Assembly (NCBI RefSeq): GCF_030272615.1 | Contig: NC_081407.1 | Coordinates: 97,757,897 to 97,821,896, forward strand | From: Cryptomeria japonica | Taxonomy: Eukaryota > Streptophyta > Pinopsida > Cupressales > Cupressaceae | DNA: 64,000 nucleotides | Direction of reading: 5' to 3' | Part shown: in pieces, positions 23,079-35,639 of the stretch | Numbering within the stretch: the stretch's first letter is position 1 | Layout: each line of letters begins with the position of its first letter | Program-made: the position numbers and the translations under genes | The notes under the pieces: generated by a model | Database searches by the model: none | What the model saw: the letters and a program-made list of their open reading frames with translations, nothing else | What the model was told of the DNA's origin: nothing

Positions 23079-26000
23079 TTACGTGGCCCATAAGGAGGGG
23101 AGGCTGTTCAAATTGGAGATTTTTCGGAGATTGACATCCATCTGTACTAGCCGATATTCAATATCCAACTCCTTGAAAATTCTGATCATTTCATAAATCA
23201 ATTGAGTCCTCCGCTCAAATCTCAAAGCTCTCTCTTGACAGTTTATTGTGTGTTTCACCCACAATGCCATCTTCATCTTATTCATGTCATAGATCTCTTT
23301 CACCACAACCATTGACTGTGGGTGCCAGTGATGTTCCTTTCTCTTTACATAGCTGCAACAGAATAAAGGGGGATTGATGAGAATTCCTAATTGTTTCTAT
23401 TGTCAATTGTGTAGTCTTAATTAATATAACAAAATTAAAACCCTCGGTAAGAAGCAACGTGCTGAATATATAAAACTATGAAGAGAAATCAAAGAAAGGG
23501 GATGAATAAATCTAAGGAAATTAACAATTATTGTTGGAGCTGATTCAGGATTAGGGGGTGGTAGAGGACTCTATCCTTTCTTCACATTCGGCATAGTTTG
23601 GAGAAGATGTATTTTGGATGATTGTTCAAACTCAAAGGAGGAAGAGAGGTTTTCCTAAATCTGTCAGAATCCCAATTTCAGATTAAGGGTGATAGAATTG
23701 TAAGGATAGTGTTAGCTATTGTGTATAGTTTTTTTTTTATTATAATTTTTTTTTTATATATTTTTGATTAGAGTTGAATTGTTGTTCGGTTTTGTGTCAA
23801 CTAGCATTATGTTGATGTTTTGTTGTAATCAGATTTGAGATCTCAATTTTGCTGTTGTTGTGATACAGCATGACTATAATTTTGCTGTTGTTTGACTTTT
23901 GTACTAATTTATAGTTATTGTAGAAGGTTCTAAAAGCTTTCACAAATCTGTTTCACCTACATGATAAAAAATAACTAATGAAAATTGTCTATTATCTTGA
24001 AGCTTCAATGTAAATATAAAATAGCTGATAAATCAGAAAAAGGAGGCCAAAACAGAATAATATAATTCATGGTTCCCTGGGCTGACTAGCATATACATCC
24101 AAGACATCAGACAGATACCATATTTTCCAATGGTGGCGGATGAAGGGCCTACAGACTTCTAGAAAAATAGTTTTAGCACTCTGAAAATGTTTCTTAAATG
24201 CCACATGTGATCCACTCTACTGCAACCTATGGGTCGTTCCTAGCAGACAATACAACAAGAGGAAGGCAGTCCTATGCTCACTGCTGAGCCTATCAAGAAT
24301 GAAAAGGACCTTATTACGGAGAGCGTCCCTCCTGTTTTAATTCTCAATGATATGTCCAGTACTTTAAGTTTTTTTAAGTATATCTTGATTTTTTTATAAA
24401 AAGGTGTATCAGTTTCTATTAATTATAAAATCAAATTATCAAAAAAAAAAGTGAGGGGACATAAGGTCATTTCTCAAAATTCATATGGATAGTTTTCGGA
24501 AAGCTAAATAACAATAATAATAAAAGTTACTAAGTGATAAGAGCAACACCAATGGAAAGCGGAGGGGGCTTCAATCATCCAGTTTACCCTATACATCAAC
24601 AGAATTTAGAGTGAAACAGACCACCCCTCATCTGTCTTATCTTTTCCTTCCTTCACCCCTCATCTGTCTTATCTTTTCATTGTACATCAGAGAAATAGAC
24701 AAGACCATCCAAGAGGACCACTTCAAGGGCTAAGGCCAACCATTACACCAGAGAAATAGACAAGACCATCCAAGAGGACCACTTCAAGGGCTAAGGCCAA
24801 CCATCATCACCACCAATTGACAGCCATCCACTGTCACTACCAGCCAATGGGCCCTTCCTGCCTAAAAGAAACCCAAAGGCAACACCCCCAGACAGGGGCA
24901 AGGCAGAGTGACGCCTAGTCGAACCGCTCTATAACTAAATTTTCTCTAAAATTGATTGGAAGAGAAAATTATATACAATAGTAAATATTCTGCTACTATC
25001 CTCCAGCGTAATATATGTAACATTATGCTTAAACTCTAGATAATTAAACATAAAATCATGCTTCAATCAAAAAAAAATTCAGCATTATTACCTGTCCATT
25101 CTTTTGGCCATCTCAGATATCTTCTCGGCTGGTGTTGTAATATGAATGGCGAACTCTACCTCATCTCCAATGTCATCACTTCTGAAAAAGTTGCCTATAG
25201 GTTTTTTGGCAAGCAAGGCATTGGGATACCATACCTTCTCATTATTGAGTTTCAGAAACACCGTTGATAAGATGTTCATCTCACTCACAATAAACTGGCA
25301 AAATGACACTATGTAAGATAACAACATATGAGATTCATAGTGAAATTGAAGACAGGAGAGGGAAAAGGCTTTAATTAATTTTTACATTACTCACCTCCTC
25401 TCCATCTATGGTGCACCGATCACCAATATCAAAAGGGTGTGTCACGAACAGAAAAACTATTGATTCGAAAACCGTCTTGCAGGTTTCTTGAAACAAAAAT
25501 GTGAACAGCATTATTTGAGAAACTACAAATACTATAATGTGTGATGTAATGATTCCGAGTAGGAGAAGCCACATTAGTACAATGCTTGTTCCTACCAACA
25601 CATCCACCATCATATTCAAATTGTTCACGGCGGAATCTGTGTCATTCATGGTGCGGGAAAGCATTTTTCTTTCTCTGAAAACACTTTTCATCTGCAAATT
25701 TCCAACAAGTTAAGATTCTTCATCAAGCATTCATCTTCTATGCGTTTTAAATTGCACCTTATGTGCAAACATTTTTCTATTCTGTATTTTTAAACTAAGC
25801 TATTGATATAACATTATTCTAATCTGATTTTGTTAATAAACATCCTAGAAGCCATGTCATAAGAGACCCAAGTTTTCAGCAAATAAATACTCTTAACCCA
25901 TTATCAGTCTACAGCTCTCCAAGTTAGCAGTATACCAGAAGACAAGTTCGATGAAAAACGACCAAATGATGGTGATTACTTACTGCCCAGGCCTTGAGAG

Positions 26001-29000
26001 CTTTCTTAGTGACTTTATTTATGTCTTTGGCATCTTCAAAATGGGCTATTGCCCTTCTTGCTAGATCTTCTGGAAGGAATCTCATCAAGTCCTCTAGATA
26101 TATGTGGCTTGAAAGATCATATAAACACAAAGCAAATATGGTTAAAACAAAATTCGATTTTTATTAAAGATCTATGTAACTAAGTGAAATGACCACTCTA
26201 TTGTTTCATTATTATTCCAATTAAAACAGGCTTTATAAAGACCCTGAAGGCATACCCATCTAAACCCTGAAAGCATACCCATCTAAACCTTTTTGTTCTT
26301 TTATTCACGGTGCAATAAATTAACCATAGATCCTTACCTTTCACCAGGCCTGGCTACGTTGTGGAAGATGCTTGAGGCGGCTTTTTTTGCCTTCCATTCA
26401 AAATACTTTTCTTCATTAGGAGCTTCTTGGTATGATTCATCAAAGAGAGAAAGCTCTCCATGGTGTTTGAAAATTGTCATCAGTTTCTTCATATTCCACG
26501 CAGAGATATTCTTCTGGTTGAGCTTCTGCAGATCCTCGACTCTGATTCCTTCATATGTAGTTGTTTCCTCCTTCTCAGGCTCCTCCTCGTTTATGATCGA
26601 TTTCATCCTACCAAATCTACTACGTCTTTTTTGAACAGGGTTTTCATTAAAGGCATCTGAGGTCAAGTTCGTCCATGCTTCATTTGGCTTGGCTGCTTCT
26701 TGATGCTGAGCAAAGTTTTGAGCCCTTTTATGCTGTCTCTCTATTTCAATCAGTGGAGGGCCAGTGAGTGCTGCAAGAAGATACTGATTAACGATGCAGT
26801 TTTGTATCCGATCAAAATAAGCCGTTACATGAAAGTTGCATGCCATAACCTTGACTACCAAGATTTTCACCACCCATAAAATGTTGCTCACCAGCAAGCA
26901 GATCAGGACCCTGCTAAAATGAAATAAATGTTTATAAGCAATGGAAATTCTCCAACTTGACTACAGTTTATAATAGTACAAATTCTTTTATCAAAATCCC
27001 ATCACAAGCTTAATCTTACAACTAATTTACTAAAACCCCTTGTAAAATCTGAGACAATTTAAAACTAGAAAAAATAGCTTTCATAATAGGTTTCCGTTTA
27101 TAGTTGGATATCTAAACTTATTTTACAAGATTCTGAAAATCCTGCTAGGTTTATGGTATGAACTAAAAGGTTGCTGCAAAAAATTGTATAGACATTTTCT
27201 CACAACTTAACAGTATCTATATTAATTTTCCAAATGTTGAAAAGGTTGTTAGTATACTACCTTAGACTTTAAAGATCACTAGATGGATAAAAACGAAAGG
27301 CAACTTATCTAAATCCACATCTCAAGTTCAACAGGTATTTAATTTTAACATGCTACCTAAAGACGTGCAAGACGAATCAATGAAAGAAAAGGCAAGATTA
27401 ATCGGGTGGTTATGAATAAATCTCTAAAAGAAAAGATTTCTGAAAATTTCTTATAAATTTATGTATTAACCCCATAAGGTCTGTAAAACTTATAAAACAT
27501 TTGTTTTTAGGTTTGCTCTCAACGGTTAATCCAGCATACGATGGGACTCCAAGGAACTTTTAGGATTCAAGGGTTATTCCAAGGAACTACGGGATTAAGG
27601 TCGAAATGCAGGCAAATAAAAGTGCTAAACACACTTCCTTGTCTTGACGACAGCAAACAACCAATGATGCAAACTGTCTGAAAAGCCTTTTGGATTGTAT
27701 TGCAAGATGAATTAAAAGAGATATTGCATGCAATGCTACATTAACAAACTGTCATGCAATGCTACATTAACAAACTGTCAACTGTATGCATTGGAAGCAT
27801 ACTGTGAATTTATAGAATGCGTTGAGTATAGTATAATCACCTACAATATTTGATGCATAGTATTGCAAAGAGCAATAAAAGAGTCATCGAAAACCTTAAA
27901 CTAACAATGAATTTATCAAACAGAGTATTATTCTTTACATTTCTAGCATAATTTTACTGAGACATAAAGGAGGAACATAGGTGCAACCTGGATGAAGTCT
28001 GGTTCAATGTAGTTAAAGCTTAAAATGTTGTCTACAGAGACTCAATTTAACTGTCATTTTCCACTTGTTATCTATCAAGCTTGTCAAATATAGCCCTGGA
28101 TTAGAATCCTCTAAAATTGGCTGTGTTTGCTCCTCTGTTATGGGTGGATTTAAAGGGTTAGTTTACTCCCAAGCTTTCACCAAGAAAAAAAAACTCAAGG
28201 AACAATATTTAAACATTATACAACTGAGAGTTAAATACCCTTACCAAGAAACCATTTACTTCCGGACCTACTATGCATGGCTTCTTTTAACTTCAACGCA
28301 ACTTTCATAACCAAAGAAAACCATGTTTGAAACCACTTACTTGTTAATAATAGGTAAAGACCGACTCTCTGGCATCTGCAACTGAACTTTGTGGACAAAC
28401 AGAACATGCCATGGAATGAGAACCAGACCCAACCACAAACAATTCTCCACAGCCATTCTCAAAGCAAACACAAAGTAAAGCACCCTCTTCCTTAGCAAAA
28501 AGCTCCTCTCCACAAAAAACACAATAACATGTACAATCCAACCAGCCACCAGCCTTCCACAGAATAGAGCCATCACCAACAAGCACCATTTCCACACATG
28601 AAGATCCAACAAGGTCTTATCCTTGAAGCTTTTTACTGTGAGGCTCAAAACAAATACAATGGCAATAACAATAAGGCTAACCCACTGGAAACAACGTAAG
28701 AAACCCATCTTATCTCGCCTGAACTGTTCTGGGATGTCATTATCCTTGAATGGATCTTCTTCCTCTTCTTCTTCTTTTTTTTCACACAGGTTAATAATGC
28801 TAGCTTTAGCGCTGGCTCTGATGCCCGTCAATTTTGACCTCTGAGAAGTTTGAGGCAGAGTCTGGTTGAACACTAGTCCTTCACTGTCCTCCTTCTGAGA
28901 AGAAGAGCGACTAGATTGGCTGTTGGTCGAAGGCAAGAGGGGCTCACTGGTTGGCGACACTGCTCTGGGCATAGAAGCCCTGAAGAGTCCCTCCATATTG

Positions 29001-29215
29001 GAATTTGATTGTGAAGGCGAATTCACATTCCCAGACAAACTCGGTGTTGGATTCTGGAACAAATTTATCATTTCGATTTCGGTCTCCAAGTTTGTGGGAC
29101 CGGTGAATAGGGCATGCTGGATTTTCTCATCTGGTGGATTTAAACCTCCATTATAGGCCTCCACAGTATTGTTTTTCTGCTCTGAAGTTCTTGATGGCGG
29201 GTTTTCTATATCCAT
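23079..29215 (-). CDS. Mechanosensitive ion channel, MscS-like (MSL10 type)
   Basis: Six exons: 29215-28341, 26910-26338, 26107-25984, 25691-25395, 25294-25092, 23352-23079. All junctions are GT-AG and the phases agree (2,2,0,0,2), giving 2,346 bp and 781 residues; Arabidopsis MSL10 is about 734. The protein opens a plasma-membrane anion-preferring channel under membrane tension. Residues 1-170 are a Ser/Gln-rich cytosolic tail ending in an acidic run (147-160). Likely membrane helices are 177-195, 208-236, 246-275, 293-316, 552-573 and 575-607. The loop 317-550 carries the SAWNMKxLM and YLEDLMRFLPED blocks. The last helix leads into the MscS signature HPFDIGDRC (609-617), then the EMNIL and HWHP blocks. 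It looks intact, with no stop or frameshift. Position 592 is Gln where I recall a Gly in MSL10. Confidence 0.92.
24622..24809. repeat. Two short tandem duplications in MSL intron 5
   Basis: A CACCCCTCATCTGTC unit recurs at period 32 (24622, 24654). A 61-bp unit beginning CAGAGAAATAGACAAGACC is present at 24688 and 24749 almost unchanged. Both lie in the 1,739-bp intron 25091-23353. Confidence 0.8.
27723..27781. repeat. Short tandem duplication in MSL intron 1
   Basis: ATGCAATGCTACATTAACAA and the following few bases are repeated head to tail with a period near 29 bp inside the 1,430-bp first intron. Confidence 0.7.
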
Positions 29216-32200
29216 CTTCTAGTTGTTCGTGACAGGTTTCATTTGTTGGTATAATTGAAATGGGCATTGCCTCTATTGCCATTAACATGCGCAGAATTAA
29301 CAAGGCTTGATCATATTCCCATCACTTTCCTCTTAGGCCTTGTGTTTCATGGAGGCTTCTTTGTTTTGTGCTCTGTCTAACCGTCTTTATTATCTGCGTT
29401 GCCGTTCAAGAAATTTAACTGAATCAATAGGTAGTACGTTAGCTTTAAATATAAGTTGGGACGAGTAAGTAACAATTAGGAATTAGAAGACTGTATTAAT
29501 TATAATGAATGAATAGGTAATAGAAGAATTCAATTTGTAAAAACTAGTATTAATTTTATAAATTTATATAAATAATAAATAATATCAATAACAGTCATAA
29601 TATATCACTAAATTTAGATGGAATTGTTGATTTTTGTTTTCATTGGCTATAATAAAAGTGGATAGCAAACATAATAGAAGATAAAAGTTGTTATTCAACT
29701 GGTATTTTTCAAAATATCTTTTTGTTATCATTGACTATAATAAAAGTGGATAGCAAACATAATGAAAGATAAAAGTTGTTATTCAACTTGTATTTCTTGC
29801 TTTGAATAAGATCTTTATTGTTTTTAAAGTTAAACTAGAGTTTTATTTTATTAAAATTTGTTAAAAATTATAATTTTAGTAGACAAATAAGATACATAAA
29901 TATTTAATAAATTAAAGGTTATTTTATTTTACTTTCAAAAAATTATTACACTAATTAATATTTTTACTTTTAAGTTTATCTTATCTTTCAAATAAAATAA
30001 ATTTGAAGGGATTAAATTTGGAAATTAGATCATCTAAAGGTACTATTTGTGATATCAATCATATTTTTTAACATTTTACATGATGTATTCTTGCATAATG
30101 TACCTTCCATCAATGGAGATATCATGAAACACTATCTTCAATGCATATATCATGCAACCCTATTTCCAAAGCATTGAAACCAAAAAGAGAAAAATATGTT
30201 TAATGTACCCAACTCCACAAACATAGTCATTAATATCTTACATTGTACAAACATTTTGTATTACTCATAGTGTTAAATAAATTAAAACTCAACCATATTT
30301 ATAATTCAAATGTTTTAGCATATATTACTATCAACATAAATGTTAATATATTGGATTAGTTAACAATTTGTATTCTTCAAATTCATATACTACATTTAAA
30401 GTTATTTAATCATTTCATGTATTTATTTAATAATCTAATTTTTGATCATATGATTACATGTAAATAAGAATTAACAATTTATTCTAAATACTAAATATCT
30501 TTATCTATAAGAAAAAATGAACTTTGTGATATAACAAAATTTGATACAATTCTTGACTTATAAAGAAAACATTTTTTATTTATTGTGTGGAACATATAGG
30601 GGACATGAAACTTAAAGGACTTACCCTAACCCTATTTTTTCCCTTTTTCAAATTTAATTTTACAAAAATATTTAAGATGAGTAATTCTAAACACTAAACA
30701 TGGTTGAGAGGTGTATACTAACCCTAAATCCTAAACAAATCTAGTGGTGTAAACTAACCCTAAACCTTAAACATGGTTACTAGTGTAAACTAACCCTAAA
30801 AATATTAATCTACCTAGTGATCGATATCAATTGATATGAATGAATAGAAATCAATATATATTTTTGGAGTTTTAATTATATCATAAAATAAAATAAAATT
30901 AACTATAAGTTAGAATCCTTAAACTTTAAATTTATAGTCTATAATTTATGATTCAATAGTCCTAGGTTTTAGAATAGGTCTTATGGTTTTTGTTTTTTAT
31001 TAAGATTGTTTGATTTAGGGTTTTAAATTTCATAACTAAATTTAATTTTAAAATTTAAAATTTAAAATACAATTCAATTTTCATTATCTCATTGATAGAA
31101 TAATTATAAATTTTAGTGTAGCATAATTTAAAATGCATCAAAATGTATATATTCAATTTATAAACACATACAATTGTTATTGAACTAAATGAATGAACAA
31201 ATATAAATATTAGGTAAAATTATATTCTAAATTTATTAAATGTTTTAAAATTATAACCAAGATGAAAGCAGTGTTTATTAAATATGGATAGAACATACTA
31301 AATATTATTTTAATTTCTTAAAAAATTGAAAAACTCATGTAGAAAGTGGATCCGGAAAATCCGGTAATAAGATGCAAATTATTTGAGCCAATTAGATTGA
31401 AGAAAAATAATTTCTATAATTCGAAAACTTAAAAATCATGCATCTTAACTACTGAAAAATTAGAAAAAACTATTGAAAGAAAAAATTCATAGATATAATT
31501 GGTGGCAAAGCAATTTAAGAATAACAAGTTAATGAAAATTCAGTCCAACCGATTGTAATAGTACTAGCCTAACGACAAGTACTAATAACTAAGATGACTA
31601 AGAAATGATGAATCATGAGTCTGAAGTAAAATTTTCTTGACAGTTATCTATTCAAAGTTGTTTTCCAAATTTTTGAAACGTTCTGCTAGAGTTTCTTGGT
31701 TTTGCTTGTGTCCATGTCATATTGTTTTAGAAATACGACTTTTTTTTTCCATTTATTATGGTACTTTTTAGTTTCCAAGTTTATGGACGGTTTCTAATTA
31801 TTTTAAACAATCTCAATCCTTCATTCATCTACAATTGTTTCTACTAGAATTGAAGGATTGTTGGCAATTAAGGACACCCTTGTTCAAGTACTCTCAAAAT
31901 TTTGTTCTCTAGGTGTTTTATGAGATATACTTCCCAAAATACTTTTAGTTGTTGTTCTTTGAATTTTTGAGTTTGATAATCTATGTTGTTGGCTTGAAAA
32001 TTTTATTTAATTTGATATTTTGTGGGTAGGGTTTTCCTTGAAAGTATGCTTAAATATTTTTTCATTAAGGTTTGGGCTTTGTATTGAAAATCCACCTATA
32101 TGTCATGCAAAATTTCATCAAAGTTTTTTTTGTTCGGTTTCTCTGTTGAGTCTAACCATGTTGAGCCTATTTTCAATCACGACCCTTGGTTTGTTTGGTT

Positions 32201-32945
32201 CTCAATGCGTGGTTTAAAACCTTGGACTCAAGGATTTATAGTTTGATAAAAATTTCCTTAAAGTTCTAGTTTGGGTTGACTTCTTTAGGTTAACTTTGCC
32301 ATATTGGAGCTTCTTGAACCAAATTTCCTCTTCTTTAGGCATCGCAGTTTATGTTGAGCCTAAAGAGTTGTATTTGAATCATTCTCAACCATGAGTTTGT
32401 GTGGAGATTGAATTATCTAAGGACTTAAAGAAACTATTGAGATTCATATTGAGCAAATATGACATGCTCAATGCATTCTTTACCTATATTTATTGAATAC
32501 TTATTATTGATACTAGTCTTCTAAACACAAGATTCAAAATTATCCTTTGGTTTCTCTGCATTGAAAACCTTCCTTGCCACTTGCTTCTAGATTATTGTCA
32601 CCCATAAAAAAAGATAAATGATGGTTTATAGCTAGTTGCAAAGCCAAGAGCTCTCCAAATAGTAGTTCTATCCCTAAGACTTCTTCCATCTTTGGGTCAA
32701 AGTACTAAAGTGGTTTCAAAACCTCTTGAACTAGAGGTTGTTAGTCATTACAACCTCATGGAGAACTTTGGTGATGTGAAATATATTTGAGTTCTATTGG
32801 CATCTTCTTAATTATCTGCTTCAACTCCTTTGGTTGCATAGTGGAGGTCCCATAGCTCATTGGGGTGACTAGTAGAAAGAGATTTTTTTTCCAAAGGAAT
32901 GATAGCCATGCTAACTTAACTTTTGTAATATCAAAAATCTTCCCC
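29216..32945. other. Upstream region of the MSL gene and AT-rich intergenic DNA
   Basis: No gene was seen. An ~88-bp tandem duplication lies at about 29632-29806 (landmark CTATAATAAAAGTGGATAGC at 29648 and 29736). 30640-30800 has several CTAACCCTAAA-type phrases in a loose ~45-bp repeat; this is telomere-like by chance or descent but not a telomere array. Confidence 0.5.
29444..29453 (-). promoter_or_regulatory. Possible TATA box for the MSL gene
   Basis: On the minus strand TATATTTAAA lies about 230 bp before the ATG. In AT-rich DNA this match is weak evidence. Confidence 0.25.
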
Positions 32946-32949
32946 CCTT

Positions 32950-34017
32950 GTGATTAATGTGAGAAATGGTGCCTTCCTCCATGTCATCGAACATCAAGCT
33001 TCACCACTTTGACCTTTTGTCCACTCGGATTATCCTTGTCAGCTCTGAGCAAAAACATTACCGACTCCACCAACCTGCCACCTTCGGGGACTAAGGCATG
33101 GCGCAGAGATGTTCGCGCGACATGCTAGCATCCCGCGAACCTGATAGTTCGTAGGTGGCCGTTTGAGCATTACACCTACACCTAGGAGGAATCGTAACAC
33201 CTCTGCATGCGCCCACCAATGTCCGAATTCCTTCCCAGGCCTTTATCTTCCACTTTGAAGGCATTTTGTGGGGGATCTTTGGCAAGTTGATGATGTTTTT
33301 GTAGGTTAAGCTCTTAGAGACCATTTTGGACAACATTCCACAAACGTCATCATTATTGCAGTGATTCAAGGACTTCACATCTGCATTCCAACAAGCATCA
33401 TAGAAGGGGAGCTCTCTCAACCTTTCTCTTTCACTTTCCAATATCGTTTTTTCAATCTTTTATTACATTCCTTCTTGATCTTTCTTTCATTCTCGTGGCT
33501 ATCTTGGGTTGTCCGCGGAGGTCGAAACACCAAAACGGGGGTCTAACTTAGGCAAACTCCGAAACACAACCCACAATATTTTCCTTCTTGCATGTGTGTA
33601 GGTACATTATCACGAGGAATAAATCATTTTGCGGGAGGCTTCATAATGTGGACCCTTTGTAAGTTTTCCTTACTTTCTCTTATTTTGTCACTTTAATTCT
33701 TATTCGGCATCATCTATTATTTCAGTATTTTCTTGCAACTACTTAACTTCTCTCAGTTTGTCTAGAGCTTTCTGCTCGGACTCTACGCTTCGTCTATACA
33801 GGACGATAGCACGTTTCACTGGTGTCCTACCTCTGCACGCTCATCCCGAGGACAAAGGCTCAACAGAGCCGTCCAGAGAGTCCTCTGGACTTTCTAGCAC
33901 TTCAGTCTGATTTTGTTATCCCCTAGCTCATCTTAGCGCCAGTTCAAAGAGGCATTAGAGGGATAGTTTGTCCTCAAGGATCCATCATCCTTGAGGTGAC
34001 AAATTTCCTCTGTTACA
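32950..34017 (+). repeat. LTR of a Ty3/gypsy-like element (5' limit uncertain)
   Basis: A less AT-rich block ends in TGTTACA at 34017, three bases before a primer-binding-like sequence, and is followed by a leader and a gag start. The left limit is unclear: a TG at about 32950 is only a guess. No second LTR of this element is in the window. Confidence 0.45.
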
Positions 34018-34020
34018 TTT

Positions 34021-34040
34021 TGGTGAACCCGACGTGAACC
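34021..34040 (+). promoter_or_regulatory. Putative primer binding site
   Basis: TGGTGAACCCGACGTGAACC begins TGG, the complement of a tRNA CCA end, three bases after the LTR. It is not the initiator-Met type. The matching tRNA was not identified. Confidence 0.5.
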
Positions 34041-34423
34041 AGGATTGTCTTTGCATCATTTACTTTTTGTTTCATTTAGTTGCATTAATCTTTTAAATTT
34101 TTCAAAGTTAAAAAATCTAAAAAGATCAAAAAGTTCAAAAAAAAAGAGAAAAAGGAGAGAGAAAACAAGAAAACCAAAAACAAAACAAAACATTTATATC
34201 TAGTTCATTTTTTTATTTCTTTTCTTTCAACACCTACATTTAAACTTAAAGCAAAAATTTAACATCTAACTAAACCTTTTCGTGTGCCCCTGTGGTGTGG
34301 TCCTAAATGTTGTATAGCATGTCTATGAGTTTTACGACTTAGACTGCAACATGAGATGTAGTTAGGAGGTCATCCAGGCAGAGTTTCCCCCTTGATCGCT
34401 ACAGTCCTCCTCTACCCAACACA

Positions 34424-34792
34424 ATGAACAAGGATCCTTCTTCTGACCCAAACGAGTTTCTCACTTCCCATGCTCTTAGGATCTCTTTCATGGGTGGTTC
34501 TTCGACTGCTAGTTCCCAAAATAATTCCCCAATGAACTCTTCGCTGCCTTCTCCTCCTGTTGTTGACCATGATTCCACCATTACTATCGACTTTGACCAG
34601 ATCCAATCTTTAGAGGAGATCCCGAGAGACTTTGAAAGGTTTCTTAATCGAGAAAATGTTCTCCCCCAAGAGGGGAATGTGGTTAATACCCTGAGGGATA
34701 TGCTCATCTCGCATAAGAGAGGTCTAGAGATGCTAAGAGCGTTGTCCATGATTGTAAAGAATCATGTACCCCTAGCAAACGCTTCTCCTTAG
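34424..34792 (+). pseudogene. Gypsy gag N-terminus, truncated by a later element
   Basis: The frame opens at an ATG about 400 bp after the putative primer site and runs 122 codons. It is Ser/Pro/Asn-rich at first, then likely helical (IQSLEEIPRDFERFLNRE). The coding sequence stops 12 bp before the terminal base of the next element's LTR, so only the start of gag remains. The assignment rests on position after an LTR, primer site and leader; I do not recognise a named domain. Confidence 0.45.
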
Positions 34793-34804
34793 GATGGTGA
34801 GTGA

Positions 34805-35625
34805 TGCAACTATAACTGGTAAAACCCTCAAAGAGAATTAACTGACTTATGCAGCAAGAGTAACACAATGAAAGCAACAAGAAAACAAACAAAGATTATA
34901 GAAACAAACCATATTATTGCCTTAGAACTTCCAACAACCAACCGGTTATCATCATACAATCATCTTAGAACATCCGGTAGTTAGCCAGTTACATGTAGGC
35001 TATCAACCAGATACAATCCAACTAGGACTCTCAGAATTAGCCAAATCACTAATTACCAATCTCAATCCTTATTTTGATTTCTACTTTCTCTGCCCTACAA
35101 ATGATTACATAGTGCCATATATATACCCTCTGGAACATATCCGGGTCAGCCTCAAAAGATTACATTTACTAATGCAGGAAAATGAAACATGCAAATAGGT
35201 TGGCCCTAAGAATGAAAGAAATATTTTTGAAAATAACAACCAAGAAGATTGAATCAGCACGAAGGTCGGTCACACGCCTAAGAACATCGGACAAGACCCC
35301 AAATAGGTCCACACACCAAGAACCGCATCTGTTAATGAAGAAAAGTTAACTGGTAAGCACAAGAACTATCTCAGAACCCAGAAACAGTCAACCGAGAGCA
35401 ATAACTAACTGGAAAAAAATCCAAATGGACTGAAAAATTTGGAATTAAGCACATGAACTAGCCTAGAAACTGAAAACAAGATCTGCAATGAAAAGAAAAC
35501 AACTACCGGTACCTATTGGTAAGAACATAGAAAACTACACATTGAACTAAACAAGAACTAAACTGAAAGGAAATTGTTTTTGGTTGATGCAAGATTGCTT
35601 AGAGACTAGGGATGCTCCTGCATCA
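34805..35625 (-). repeat. 3' LTR of the non-autonomous gypsy element
   Basis: In minus-strand sense it begins TGATGCAGGAGCATCC and ends in TGCA. It aligns along its length with 37711-38415, with many substitutions (clearly more than the copia pair), so the insertion is older. Confidence 0.85.
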
Positions 35626-35639
35626 GACACCTTAGGTAG

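Noticed and set aside
30640-30800. Interstitial telomere repeats
   Set aside because: CTAACCCTAAA phrases are spaced and diverged in a ~45-bp pattern, not head-to-tail TTTAGGG units.
33091-33441. 116-codon minus-strand frame
   Set aside because: It lies in the LTR-like region and has no similarity or coding signature that I recognise.
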